Made by a program: the position numbers and the translations under genes
In this document: one piece after another, positions 8,424-17,800 of the stretch
How positions within the stretch are numbered: the stretch's first letter is position 1
Layout of the letters: every line of letters starts with the position of its first letter
Source: Deltaproteobacteria bacterium
GTDB taxonomy: Bacteria > Desulfobacterota > Desulfarculia > Adiutricales > Adiutricaceae
Length of the DNA: 38,750 nt
Direction of reading: 5' to 3'
Assembly: GCA_031269485.1 (NCBI GenBank)
Contig: JAISZC010000097.1
Coordinates: forward strand, 1 to 38,750
Notes under the pieces: generated by a model
Databases searched by the model: none
What the model saw: only the letters and a program-made list of their open reading frames with translations
What the model was told of the DNA's origin: nothing

Positions 8424-8981
8424 TTGCCGCCTTCTCTTTTGGTCCACGTCTGCTGCGCCCCTTGCGCCACGCTGCCGGTCTGCTCCTGGCTGCTGCGCCG
8501 CCCTCGCCCGGAACTGCGGCTGTGGTTCTACAACCCCAACATCCAGCCGGCCGAGGAGTTTCGTCGCCGCCGCGACGCCGTGGCTTTTTTGGTTTTGGAG
8601 CTCAAGAACCTCGTCCCGGACTTGACGACCCCGCTGCCGGTCGATTTCTCGCCCCCCTACGAGCCGAGCGAGTTCCTGGCCGCGGTCGCCGAAACTCCCC
8701 AGGCGCCGGACCGTTGCCGCGCTTGCTGCCGGCTGCGCCTGCGGGCCGCGGCCATCGAGGCCAAGGCCTTGGGCCTGGCGGCCTTCACCACCACCCTTTT
8801 GTACAGCCGGCGCCAAAGGCACGGCATAATCAAGGAAGAAGGCTTCCGCGCCGCCGTGGAGACCGGCGTCGAGTTTCATTACGAGGATTTTAGGGACAAG
8901 TGGCGGGAAGGCGTGGAGCTCGGTCGGCGGCTGAGCCTCTACCGGCAAAGATGGTGCGGTTGCGTCTACGAGGCCCGGTAG
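8424..8981 (+). CDS. queH: Epoxyqueuosine reductase QueH
   Basis: QueH carries out the last step of queuosine tRNA modification, reducing epoxyqueuosine to queuosine with an iron-sulfur cluster and without cobalamin (it replaces QueG). The chain has the DUF208 features: LLVHVCCAPCATLPV at the start, FYNPNIQPAEEFRRR, the Cys pairs in RCRACCRLRL, TTTLLYSRRQ, and the end YRQRWCGCVYEAR. At about 185 residues the length is normal. The ORF track begins at 8298 inside the kinase gene. A TTG at 8424 has GGAGG seven bases upstream and puts HVCC near the N-terminus as in the family, so I use it. It lies 49 bases after the kinase. Confidence 0.93.
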   Translation: MPPSLLVHVCCAPCATLPVCSWLLRRPRPELRLWFYNPNIQPAEEFRRRRDAVAFLVLELKNLVPDLTTPLPVDFSPPYEPSEFLAAVAETPQAPDRCRACCRLRLRAAAIEAKALGLAAFTTTLLYSRRQRHGIIKEEGFRAAVETGVEFHYEDFRDKWREGVELGRRLSLYRQRWCGCVYEAR

Positions 8982-9317
8982 AGCGCTTCGGCCCTCCAGG
9001 GCGCCGGCGTTGGCAGGACGCCGTCGCCGGCTGAAGGGCTTAGGGAAAACTTGACGCCGGCGAGCGGCGGCAAGCAAGCAAGCAAGCAAGCAAGATGGAA
9101 ACCACCGGCGGAGCGCTCCGGCGCCGGCCTCTGGTCTGCGGGCCGAAAGGCGCCGCCTTGCTCGGCGGCCTTGGCGTCGACGATTCGGCCGCTGGCCAGC
9201 CTCAAGCGCCTTTCGCCAAGCTTGGAGCTTCGGTCGAGCGGGACTGGCCGCGCGCTGCTCTACGGGCGGCCCGCGTCCGGCGGCGGAGAGCCTCCTGCGG
9301 CGCCCCCGATTGGCCCC
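8982..9317. other. Spacer between convergent genes, with a CAAG microsatellite
   Basis: GC-rich DNA between queH (plus) and hom (minus) with no gene that I can support. The only notable structure is the tetranucleotide repeat listed separately. Confidence 0.5.
9071..9094 (+). repeat. (CAAG)6 microsatellite
   Basis: Six perfect CAAG units in tandem. They are not inside a credible gene. Repeats of this kind can slip during replication. Confidence 0.9.
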
Positions 9318-10628
9318 TCAAAAATTCTCCACCCTGATGACCCGCGCGTCGGCGACGACCTCCATGCTCCGCAGCTCGGCGAGGGCGGCCTGAAGATCGC
9401 TTTCCAGGGCCGTGTGGGTCCACAGCGCCAGCGAAACCACCTCTTGGGCGCCTTGGAGGCCTTTTTGGATGGCCTGGGCGATGCTGATGTTGTGATCGCC
9501 CAAAACGCCGCTGATGGACGCGAGCACTCTCAGGCGGTCCTTGACGGTCAAGCGCAGATAATAGCTGGTCCGGACCTCGGCCATGGGCTTGACGGCCGCT
9601 ACGTCGGCCGACTCCAGGCCCTTCCAGCCCAGCAGCGGCGGCCGATGGCTGCCGGAGGCGCGCAGGACCCTGGCCGCCTCGATGACGTCGCTGACCACCG
9701 CGCTGGCCGTGGGCATCATGCCGGCCCCGGCGCCGGACAGAAAGATGTCGCCGGAGGCGTGCCCGCGGATCATGACCGCGTTGAGGGCGCCGCCCACGCC
9801 GGCGAGCATGTGCCCCGACGGCAGCAGGCTCGGGTGGAGCCGCACCTCCAGCCGGCCGTCGTCGCCCAAGGAGGCCACGGTCAGCAGCTTGAGCGTCCGG
9901 CCGTATTCGGCGGCGAAGGCGAAGTCCTCCGGCTCCAAGGCCGAGATGCCCTCGATGTGGATGTCCTGGAGGCGGGGCAGACGTCCGTAGGCCAAGGCCG
10001 TCAGAATCGAAAGCTTGTAGGCCGCGTCAAAGCCGTCGACGTCGGAGGAGGGATCGGCCTCGGCGTAGCCGGCCTGCTGCGCCTCGGCCAGGGCCGTCTG
10101 GAAGGCCAGCCCGTCGCGGGCCATGCGCGTGAGGATGTAATTGGTGGTGCCGTTGAGGATGCCGTAGACGCTTTCAATGCGGTTGGCGGCCAGGCCTTCC
10201 TTGAGGGTCTTGATGACCGGCAGCCCGCCGGCCACCGCCGCCTCGAACATCACCTCGCGGCCGACTTCGGCGGCTTTGGAGAAAATCTCCGGGCCGTGGA
10301 CGGCCAGCAGGGCCTTGTTGGCCGTCACCACGTGCTGCCCGGCCGCGAGAGCCTCTAGCACCAGCCGCCTGGCCGGCTCAAGCCCGCCCATGAGCTCGCA
10401 GACCACCTCAATTTCGGGGTTGCCCACCACTTGGGCGAAATCGGTCGTCAGAGCCCCCTCCGGCGGCGGGAAGCCCCTTTTGCCCTCCAGGTTCCTCACG
10501 ACGGCCTTGACCAGCCTGATGGGCCAGCCCAACTTGTGGCGCAGCAGATCCTCGTCTTGGCAGACGATTTTGGCGACCCCCGCCCCGACATGTCCGTAGC
10601 CCAGCAATCCTATTTTGGTTGGCTCCAT
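9318..10628 (-). CDS. hom: Homoserine dehydrogenase with ACT domain
   Basis: Converts aspartate semialdehyde to homoserine with NAD(P)H, at the branch point to threonine and methionine. The nucleotide-binding motif KIGLLGYGHVGAGVAK is at the N-terminus. The family signature GILNGTTNYILTRM and the segment EAQQAGYAEADPSSDVDGFDAAYKL are clear. Residues after about 350 form an ACT domain (RVLASISGVLGDHNISIAQAIQKG), the usual site of allosteric control. At about 436 residues the length is standard. The ORF begins at 10664, but MEPTKIGLLG at 10628 puts the Rossmann strand at the usual position, with GGGGA upstream. No other pathway gene is adjacent. Confidence 0.95.
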   Translation of the reverse strand: MEPTKIGLLGYGHVGAGVAKIVCQDEDLLRHKLGWPIRLVKAVVRNLEGKRGFPPPEGALTTDFAQVVGNPEIEVVCELMGGLEPARRLVLEALAAGQHVVTANKALLAVHGPEIFSKAAEVGREVMFEAAVAGGLPVIKTLKEGLAANRIESVYGILNGTTNYILTRMARDGLAFQTALAEAQQAGYAEADPSSDVDGFDAAYKLSILTALAYGRLPRLQDIHIEGISALEPEDFAFAAEYGRTLKLLTVASLGDDGRLEVRLHPSLLPSGHMLAGVGGALNAVMIRGHASGDIFLSGAGAGMMPTASAVVSDVIEAARVLRASGSHRPPLLGWKGLESADVAAVKPMAEVRTSYYLRLTVKDRLRVLASISGVLGDHNISIAQAIQKGLQGAQEVVSLALWTHTALESDLQAALAELRSMEVVADARVIRVENF

Positions 10629-10755
10629 GCCCTTCGGTTCCCCAGGCCCTCGTCCGGCCGGCAAATGGCCGCCGCCGGGCCGGCGACGGGCGCCGCGGCG
10701 GCAGGCCGAAAAAAAAGACCAAAAAGCGCCCGACGGAGTCCAGCCCCTCAGGTCG

Positions 10756-11982
10756 TCAGACCCCGACGCCCGCCGCCCCCAGAAAGTCGGCGGCCCGGCC
10801 GAAGACGCTTTCGAAGGCCTCGTGGATTTCGTCGGCGAATTTTTCGACGGCCGGAAAAGGATCCTCGTGACGGTAAGGGTAGGGCAGCTCCTCGACGTCC
10901 ACCTTGACGCTCACGTCGCGCGCGCTCCCTTGGAGGGTGTTGACGACCTCGTAGGGCGGCACCACCTCGTCGGCGCTTAGCGCCACGGCGTAAAGGCGGT
11001 CGGCCATGGCTCTGAAGCTGGCCTCGCGGCGCTCGCGGTCCAGGCGGTAGTTGAGCATGGCCCTGAAATTTTGCCCGACCGGCGTTTCTCCTAAAAATTT
11101 TTCCAACTGTGGATCTTTGCGGCGATGACTATCGAGATGTTCCACCAGAAAAGAATAAAGCCTAACATTAGCCTCAGAATCCAAAATAAATTTAGAAACT
11201 GGTGATAATCTATTGAAAACTGGTCCTCCACAAAATAAGAACATGCGAGTTTTTGAAAAAAAGTTATCATGATTGGTCATCATTACAATTTCGCCCAAGA
11301 ATGAGCCAATTGAATATGTGAAAAAATTTATATTAGCCGTTTTATCAACATATTGATGAAGACCATGTTTTATTTTGACAACAATATCGATTATATTATC
11401 GTATGATTCGAGGCCTGACCAAAAAAAACGATCTGGATTGTCATGAATACGTAAGCTGATGGCCGCGTTGGCGAGCGAGGAGCACAAGACGTCAGGATAA
11501 ACGTCCTTGCGGTGTTTTGAGACCTTTTGCATAATCCGGGCGTCGGTCCACATCTCCGGGGCGCGGTTCATATGAAAAGACAACGGCAGCAGCAGGACGC
11601 TCTGGCCGGTCAGCTCGACCAGGCGGACCGCCCAGGGCAGGTATTTGTCCCACAGCCGGTCGTTGAAGCCGTGCAGCAGGATGATGAGATTTTTGGCCTG
11701 CGCCTCGCCGGCCGGGTGAATGATGTGGTAACGAAACTGGCGGTTTTCCGCGATCTCGTCGTCGCCGGCGACGTAAAGGCTGGACAGGTCGGTGCCGGGC
11801 GGCAGATCGTCCAAAATTTTCGGCGGAATGCCGGAACCGGGCCGCACGGTCAAGGTCGGGGAGCGACGGCACTCGGAGACGTAGTCGTGGTTGGAGACCC
11901 ATAAGCCGTCCGGCAGCTCCAGTCCGGGAGGAGCATAGGAAAAAATTTTTTTAAGATTTTTTAGTCGTTCTAAATATTTCAT
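10756..11982 (-). CDS. Alpha/beta-hydrolase-like protein (DUF6051-like) with AT-rich core
   Basis: This 408-residue protein has an alpha/beta-hydrolase pattern: oxyanion-hole segment NLIILLHGFNDRLWDKYLPWA, then VLLLPLSFHMNRAPEMW, a nucleophile-elbow candidate TYSIGSFLGE, an acid candidate ALSADEVVPP and a His candidate YRHEDP. The overall look matches DUF6051-type proteins as I remember them; I cannot confirm this. The elbow lacks the usual first Gly. No signal peptide is seen. The DNA for the middle (about 11080-11470), which contains the nucleophile, is strikingly AT-rich, while both ends are GC-rich like the surroundings. The ATG at 11982 has no clear SD. AT-rich DNA with a direct repeat lies upstream. 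The substrate is unknown. Confidence 0.75.
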   Translation of the reverse strand: MKYLERLKNLKKIFSYAPPGLELPDGLWVSNHDYVSECRRSPTLTVRPGSGIPPKILDDLPPGTDLSSLYVAGDDEIAENRQFRYHIIHPAGEAQAKNLIILLHGFNDRLWDKYLPWAVRLVELTGQSVLLLPLSFHMNRAPEMWTDARIMQKVSKHRKDVYPDVLCSSLANAAISLRIHDNPDRFFWSGLESYDNIIDIVVKIKHGLHQYVDKTANINFFTYSIGSFLGEIVMMTNHDNFFSKTRMFLFCGGPVFNRLSPVSKFILDSEANVRLYSFLVEHLDSHRRKDPQLEKFLGETPVGQNFRAMLNYRLDRERREASFRAMADRLYAVALSADEVVPPYEVVNTLQGSARDVSVKVDVEELPYPYRHEDPFPAVEKFADEIHEAFESVFGRAADFLGAAGVGV

Positions 11983-11996
11983 TTGGTATTTTCGTC

Positions 11997-12034
11997 TTTG
12001 TTAATGACTTTTTAACCATAAATTTTGTTAATGA
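11997..12034 (-). promoter_or_regulatory. AT-rich upstream region with direct repeat
   Basis: TTTGTTAATGAYTT occurs twice, 27 bases apart, in AT-rich DNA just upstream of the minus-strand hydrolase gene. Repeat spacing near 2.5 helical turns could be an operator pair. A small hairpin (CGAGA-TTAG-TCTCG) lies slightly further upstream. No clean -35/-10 pair could be assigned. Confidence 0.3.
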
Positions 12035-12358
12035 TTTAAAGTCACGATTTTATTTCGAGATTAGTCTCGTCAGGCCTGGCAGATTTGCTCCTAAAATTGG
12101 GCGATCGGTCTTCAAGCTAGGTTTAAGGCCATAAAGCCTCAAATAGCCAAACCGCGCGGCGAAGCCGCCGCCCTCGGCGCCCGTAAGACGGCGAGGGCGT
12201 TCTGGCTCGGCCGCTCAAAAGGCGCGACGTCGCCGTCCGCGGTCAAGCGAGCCTGGGTCGAAAGCCGGTTCGCGAATCGGGCTGAAGGTCCTGAAGCCGG
12301 CCGAAAAAGGCCGGAAAAAAAGCCAGCGCCGACCACGAGGCCGCCAGTTTGGCCCGGC
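12035..12358. other. Spacer between lipoprotein and hydrolase genes
   Basis: AT-rich at the left end and GC-rich at the right. ORFs here are short shadows, and no RNA or gene was recognised. Confidence 0.4.
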
Positions 12359-13006
12359 TCAAGGCAGGGTCAAAGTCAGGCGCAGCGGCTCGGCGCCAGG
12401 GTCGCGGTTGAGGCCGCGGTACAGGGGATCTTGATAGCGCGCGAAGGACTCCCTGTCGTCGATGTCCCACTCGTAGACCGCGCCGTCGATGGCCATGAGG
12501 GCGGTCATGAAGACGGGAAACTCGACCACCACGTCGCCGGTCTTAAGCGCGCTGCGATCGTAGACGGCCGTAGGCTCGACGCGCGCCTCCAGCCGGCCGG
12601 CGGCGTCGGTCACCCCTCGTCCGTCGGCCGGGCTGACGAGCTTGGCCGGCGCCAGCACGGTCAGGCGCACCTCGCGGCCGGCCAAAGGCCTAAAATCCCC
12701 TTCTCGCTCGAAGATGAGCGTCAGGCGTCTTTCCGGAAAAAGCGGGGCCTCGACGGCCGTCAGGTGGTTGTCAAAGCGGGCCGGCGACGAGCAGCCCGCC
12801 GCCGGCCAGAGGGCGGCCGCAGACGCCAAGAGCCAGACGGCCCGGACGAGCCAGGACGTCCTGCGGGCCGTCTGGCTGGCCGTCTTCTGGCCTGTTCTCT
12901 GGCCCGTCCCTTGGCCAGTCCTTTGGCCCGGGCTAGCCGGACCGCGGTCCGTCGTCTCTCCGTCCGTCCGCCGGGCCGGGGCTGGGCGCGGCTTAGACGG
13001 CGGCAA
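12359..13006 (-). CDS. Predicted lipoprotein
   Basis: A 215-residue frame that overlaps the end of the RNase E/G gene by 14 nt, so it is probably translated with it. A hydrophobic signal segment VRAVWLLASAAALWPAAGC ends in a lipobox (PAAGC), so the mature protein would start at the Cys and be lipid-anchored after LspA cleavage. The domain after it is beta-rich (RRLTLIFEREGDFRPLAGREVRLTVLAP...GDVVVEFPVFM...AVYEWDIDDRESF). About 45 residues precede the signal segment, rich in Gly-Gln-Arg-Thr repeats (GQRTGQGTGQRTGQ). This is unusual for a lipoprotein and suggests the true start lies further in, though no better start stands out. The family is unknown. Confidence 0.7.
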   Translation of the reverse strand: MPPSKPRPAPARRTDGETTDRGPASPGQRTGQGTGQRTGQKTASQTARRTSWLVRAVWLLASAAALWPAAGCSSPARFDNHLTAVEAPLFPERRLTLIFEREGDFRPLAGREVRLTVLAPAKLVSPADGRGVTDAAGRLEARVEPTAVYDRSALKTGDVVVEFPVFMTALMAIDGAVYEWDIDDRESFARYQDPLYRGLNRDPGAEPLRLTLTLP

Positions 13007-14741
13007 CGGAAGATTCCGGGGCGGCGACGTTTCTGGGGGCGTCGCCGCGTCCGCGGCGCGAGGAGCGGCCGCGGCGGCCGTCCCGCCGGGCGTCGCGGCC
13101 GGCCGGGCGGCGGCTTTCGGCAGGCCGCGCGTCGTCGTCGGCTTGGGGGCTCTCCTTGGGCGTTTCGCGCATTTCCGCCTCGTCGAAGTCCAGGCCCTCG
13201 CGCACGCGCTCCTCGGCTTCGTCGCCGTAGCCGTTGACCACTTGGCCGGGCTTGAGGGTTTCGGTCTCGGCGATTCGTTTGACGCCTTCGGCCTCCCAAT
13301 GGCCTGGCGGCAGGTCGTCGTCGCCGACCGCCACGATGCGGGCCTTGTGGCGCTCCTCCAAGCGGGTCAAATCTTGGCGCTTGTAGTTCAGCAGGTAGTG
13401 GGCCACGTCGGGGCTCAGGCGGCCCCTGATCTCGCCCAGGCCGCCTTTGGACAGCAGGTGGGCGGCTTGGCGCAAAAAGCCCAGAGAGGCGGTTTCGGGG
13501 GTCTTGACCATGCCTCGGCCTTGGCAGTGGGGGCAGGGCACGTAGGCGCCGGTTTCGATGGAGGGCCGCAGGCGCTGCCGGGTGAGCTCCAGCAGGCCGA
13601 ACTTGGAGATGAAGCCGAAGTCGGTCTTGGCCTTGTCGACCTTGCAGGCCTCGCGGATGCGCCGTTCGACCTCGCGGCGGTGGCGCTCCTCGCGCATGTC
13701 GATGAAATCGACCACCACCAGCCCCCCCAAGTCGCGCAGGCGCAGCTGGCGGGCGACCTCCTCGGCGGCTTCAAGGTTGGTGGCGAAGGCGGTGTCCTCG
13801 AGGTTGCCTTCCCTGGTGCCTTTGCCGGAGTTGACGTCGATGGAGACCAGCGCCTCGGTGGGGGTGATGACGATGGAGCCGCCGCTTTTGAGCTTGACGT
13901 TGGTTTGATATATGGTGGCCAGCTGCTCTTCGAGCTGGTGGCGGGCGAAGATGGGCCGCTTTTCCTTGTGGAACTTGACGATTTTCTGCTGGCCGGGGGA
14001 GATGGCCTTGACGTATTCCAGCACCCGCGCGTACGTGGCCGGCTCGTCGACCAGCACTTCCTTGACGTCGCTGGTGAAGCGGTCGCGCAGGATTTTGACG
14101 GCCAAATCATGTTCGCGGTAGATCAGGCTGGGCGCCGGGGCCTCCTGGCCCTGGCGGCGGATGTCCTCCCACAGGCCGTGGACCTGCATCAGGTCGTAGG
14201 CCAGCTCCTGCTTGGTGCGTTCTTCGGCCACCGTGCGGACGATGTAGCCCACCCCGGCGGGCGCGGGCAACTCGTCGGCCACGGCCCGCAGGCGGGCGCG
14301 CTCGCGGTCGTTTTCGATCTTGCGGCTGACGCCCACGTGCTCGCGGCCTGGGGTCAGCACCACGAAGCGCCCGGCCAGGGAGATGTAGGTCGTCAGGGCC
14401 GCGCCCTTGATGCGCGAGGGCTCCTTGAGGATTTGCACCAAGATGGGCTGGCCTTTTTTCAGGCAGCGCTTGAGGTCGGGAATGCGGTCTCGGGACTCTT
14501 CGAGAAAATACTCCGGGTGGATGTCGGCCAGCTGGAGAAAGCCGTTGCGGTCGGCGCCGTAGTTGACGAAGACCGCCTGGAGGCTCGGCTCGATGTTCTG
14601 AATGACTCCTTTGTAAATGTTCGACAGGCTCAGCCGCTTGAGGGCGGAGTCCGTGAAATACTCCTGCAGCCGGCCCTCGGCGTCGAGCATGGCGACTCGA
14701 CATTCCTCCGGATCGGCGGCGTTGATGATGATTTTCTCCAC
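12993..14741 (-). CDS. rng: Ribonuclease E/G family endoribonuclease
   Basis: Single-strand endoribonuclease for rRNA maturation and mRNA decay. The N-terminus MEKIIINAADPEECRVAMLD is followed by an S1 domain (NIYKGVIQNIEPSLQAVFVNYGADRNGFL). Then come the catalytic core with the metal-binding Asp residues (VSIDVNSGKGTREGN, GGLVVVDFIDM) and the zinc-link YVPCPHCQGRG. At 582 residues it is close to RNase G plus a short basic tail (RRDGRRGRSSRRGRGD) that may bind RNA. It lacks the long scaffold region of enterobacterial RNase E. It starts with GTG preceded by AGAGGAGA, a strong SD. A lipoprotein gene overlaps its end. The activase gene lies 73 nt upstream on the same strand. Confidence 0.94.
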   Translation of the reverse strand: MEKIIINAADPEECRVAMLDAEGRLQEYFTDSALKRLSLSNIYKGVIQNIEPSLQAVFVNYGADRNGFLQLADIHPEYFLEESRDRIPDLKRCLKKGQPILVQILKEPSRIKGAALTTYISLAGRFVVLTPGREHVGVSRKIENDRERARLRAVADELPAPAGVGYIVRTVAEERTKQELAYDLMQVHGLWEDIRRQGQEAPAPSLIYREHDLAVKILRDRFTSDVKEVLVDEPATYARVLEYVKAISPGQQKIVKFHKEKRPIFARHQLEEQLATIYQTNVKLKSGGSIVITPTEALVSIDVNSGKGTREGNLEDTAFATNLEAAEEVARQLRLRDLGGLVVVDFIDMREERHRREVERRIREACKVDKAKTDFGFISKFGLLELTRQRLRPSIETGAYVPCPHCQGRGMVKTPETASLGFLRQAAHLLSKGGLGEIRGRLSPDVAHYLLNYKRQDLTRLEERHKARIVAVGDDDLPPGHWEAEGVKRIAETETLKPGQVVNGYGDEAEERVREGLDFDEAEMRETPKESPQADDDARPAESRRPAGRDARRDGRRGRSSRRGRGDAPRNVAAPESSVAAV

Positions 14742-14814
14742 TGGTTCTCCTCTGCGGGAATTTCGTCGTCCTCCGAAAAGGGCCGGGGAGCGGGCCGCCT
14801 CGTCGGCGGCCGCG

Positions 14815-17800
14815 TCAGGCGCGGGCCGTTTTCGGGTTCCTAAAGTTGCGCACCTGGTACATGAAGGCCTCCAGGCGGGCTTGAGTGTTGGTTTGGCTTT
14901 GGCCGTCGAAGGCCAGGCTGATGGCCGGCATGCCGGCCGCCTCGTCTCTGAGGCGGGAGGTCAGGCCGCCCACCACCATGCCGGGCATGCAGGTGAAGGG
15001 CATGATGTTCACCAGCCCTCTGGCGCCGTGCTCAAAATATTCGAGGCCTTTGCCCATCGACAGGATGGCCTCGCCCTGAAAGGCGCGGCCCATGAATTTT
15101 TCGCCCAGCTCCACAACCTGGGAGACCGGCGGCTCTTTGGCCCCGCCCGGGAAAAAGCCTCGCCAGGGCGCGGCCAGGCGGCCGAGCTCCCAGCGCTGGA
15201 CGAGGCCGGTGAGGACGGCCGCGAACCTCTTGCGCCAGGCGCCGGCCCGGGCCGCTCGCATGGCGTTGACCAGGCCGGTGTAAAAGATCCATTCGGTGAA
15301 GGGCGGGGCCAGCACCTCGGCCCCCAGGGCCTCGAGGCGGCGGACGACGTCCTCGTTGGCGAAGCGGTTGTGGCGGACGTAGATTTCGCCCACCAGGCCC
15401 ACCTGGGGAAGCGGCTCGCGGTCGAGGCCGTCGCGCGCGGCTTCGAAGCGTTCCCTGGCCCTGGCCTGGGCCGTCATTTCTTGCCGGCCGTCGCCGGCCT
15501 CCAGAGCGGCGGCGAACTCGTCAAGCGAGGCCCGGAAGGCCGCGTCGGCCGCGCCGGGGGTCTTTTCGCGGGGCCGCGTCGTCAGCAGGGCCTTTTGGAG
15601 CAGATCGACCCCGGCCAGGGCCCGCCACAGGCTTTTCGACAGGCTGCCGGCGCGGCGGCCGGCGGACCCGGCTTGGTCCAAGGCGGCGTACATGCCTCCC
15701 GTCTGGTCGATGGAGAGCACCTCGAGCTCCTCGAGGCCCAGACGCTTCATGACCAGGCTCGTGTAGCGGGCGTACTGCCCGAAGCGGCACGGCCCGTTGG
15801 AGGAGGGCATGAACAACGCCGAGGCCGCCGGATCGAAGCCCGGCCGGCGGGAGAGCTTGATGAAATCGCCGATGGTCAGGATGAGCGGATAGCATTCCTT
15901 GCCGGAGGTCTGGGAGCGGCCCAGCTCGACGGTCTCCTGATCGGAGGGCGGCAAGGCTTCGGCGGCCAGGCCGGCGGAGCGGAAAACGGCGGCCACGGCC
16001 TCGACGTGATCGCACATGGGAGGCAGGTAGATGGTCTGGCCGCGTCGAGGGCGGCGGGCGACCTTGATGGGCCGTCCGGTCGTCCGCGGGGGACGGGCCG
16101 TCTGGCCGGCCCGGAGCTGCTTGGCTCGGGCTTTGCGGGCGGCCAGAGAATCCAGGAACGCCTCCAGGCGGGTGACCGCGCCCACGTCGGAGGAGTGCTC
16201 GTCGATTTCGATCTCCAAAAAAGGCTTGTCGCCCATTAGGTGCTTGAAAAAATGGATGATGAAGGAGTCCGGGCCGCAGCCGAAGTTGGAGATGTAAAGC
16301 CCTTCGAGGCGGTCGTCGGCGGCGATGGCGGCGGCCGCGGCGGTTATTTTTTGGCCGTAGCGCCAGTAATGGGCCAGCGGCTCTTCGTGGTTCAAGGCGA
16401 GCGGCAAAAAGTCCATGGGCACGCCCAGCACGCCCAGATTGGAGAGCTTTTGGCTCAGCCGCAGGTTCAGGCCAGGATCGAAGCCGTTGTAGGGGCGGGC
16501 CACCACCACCATGGCCAGATCGTCGGGGCCCAGCAAGGCCAGGGCCTGCTGCCCCTTGTCCTGCAAAGTCCTCTGAAAGCTCTTTTGGGCCGTCTGGGCC
16601 AGCTCCGCGGCGGCGCGCACCTCCGAAGCGGGCAGGCCGATCCGGGCGCCGAGCTTGACCAGCGAATCCAGCAAAGGCTTGGGGCCCTCGCCGAAGAACA
16701 CCGGCCCGGCCAGCAGCCGCGGGGGCTTGAGATCGAGGGCCGCGGCGGCCGTGTAGGCCAGCGACTGGGCGTAAGGGCAGGCGGCGTTGTCGGGGGCGCC
16801 GGCCTCGCCGGCGGCGGGCATGTTGACCGTGGAGGGGAGAAAGATGAGCTCGACTCCGGCCTCGGCCAGCTCGAGGAGGTGCCCGTGGGCGGCCTTGACG
16901 GGAAAGCAAAAATCGCTTTCGGCTCTCTCGCAGCCGCGGTTGATGGTGGTCTTGCTGGTCGGCGACGACCACACGGGCTCGTAGCCCAGCGCGGCCCAGA
17001 AGACCGACCAGAAGGCGCCCAGCTCGGCGAAGAACATGGTCCGGATCAGCCCGACGCGGCCGCGCCGGAGGCGCTGCGGGTCGTCGAGCAAGGGCCGCAG
17101 CTCGGGCGGACTGAAGCAGGCCTGGGCCCGGAACTCGAAGAGATCGGGCCAGCGGGGCGCCTTGGCCGCCCGGGCGCCTTCCTCCTCGTAGCGATCGCAA
17201 CGGGAGCCGTAAAAGAAGGGGCGTCCGCCCTCGACGGCGACTTTGCGTATCTCGCAGCGGTTGGCGCAGTGCCGGCACTCGAAGCTGGCGATTTGATATC
17301 GGCGGCGGGACAGATCGAAGCCCACGAACTTGGACCGCGTCCAGGCGCGGCGGTCGCGGGCGATGAGGGCCGCGCCCATGGCGCCGGTCACGTCGGCGTT
17401 GTCGGGGACGGTCACCGGCCGGCCCAGACGGCTGGCGAAGGCCGCGGCCACGCCCTGATTGAAGCTGGTGCCGCCTTGGAAAAAAACGTTGCGGCCCACC
17501 GCCCGGGTCTCGACCACCCGGCCGAGGTAGTTGGCGACGATGCCATGGCACAGCCCGGCGGTCAGATCCCGCACATCGACGCCGTTTTGCTGGTGGTGGA
17601 CCAGATCCGACTCCATGAAAACCGTGCAGCGTTCGCCGAGGGCCACCGGGGCCGGGCTCGACAGGGCCAGATTCCCGAACTCGTCTTTGATCGACAAGCC
17701 CAGCTTGTCGGCCTGCTCTTCGAGGAACGAGCCGGTGCCGGCGGCGCAGGCCTTGTTCATCATGAAATCGACGATCACGCCGTCCTGAATGGAGATGTAT

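Noticed and set aside
9051-10358. 435-residue plus-strand ORF
   Set aside because: It lies antisense to hom and shows no domain.
12642-14843. 733-residue plus-strand ORF
   Set aside because: It is antisense to RNase E/G, which has full motif support.
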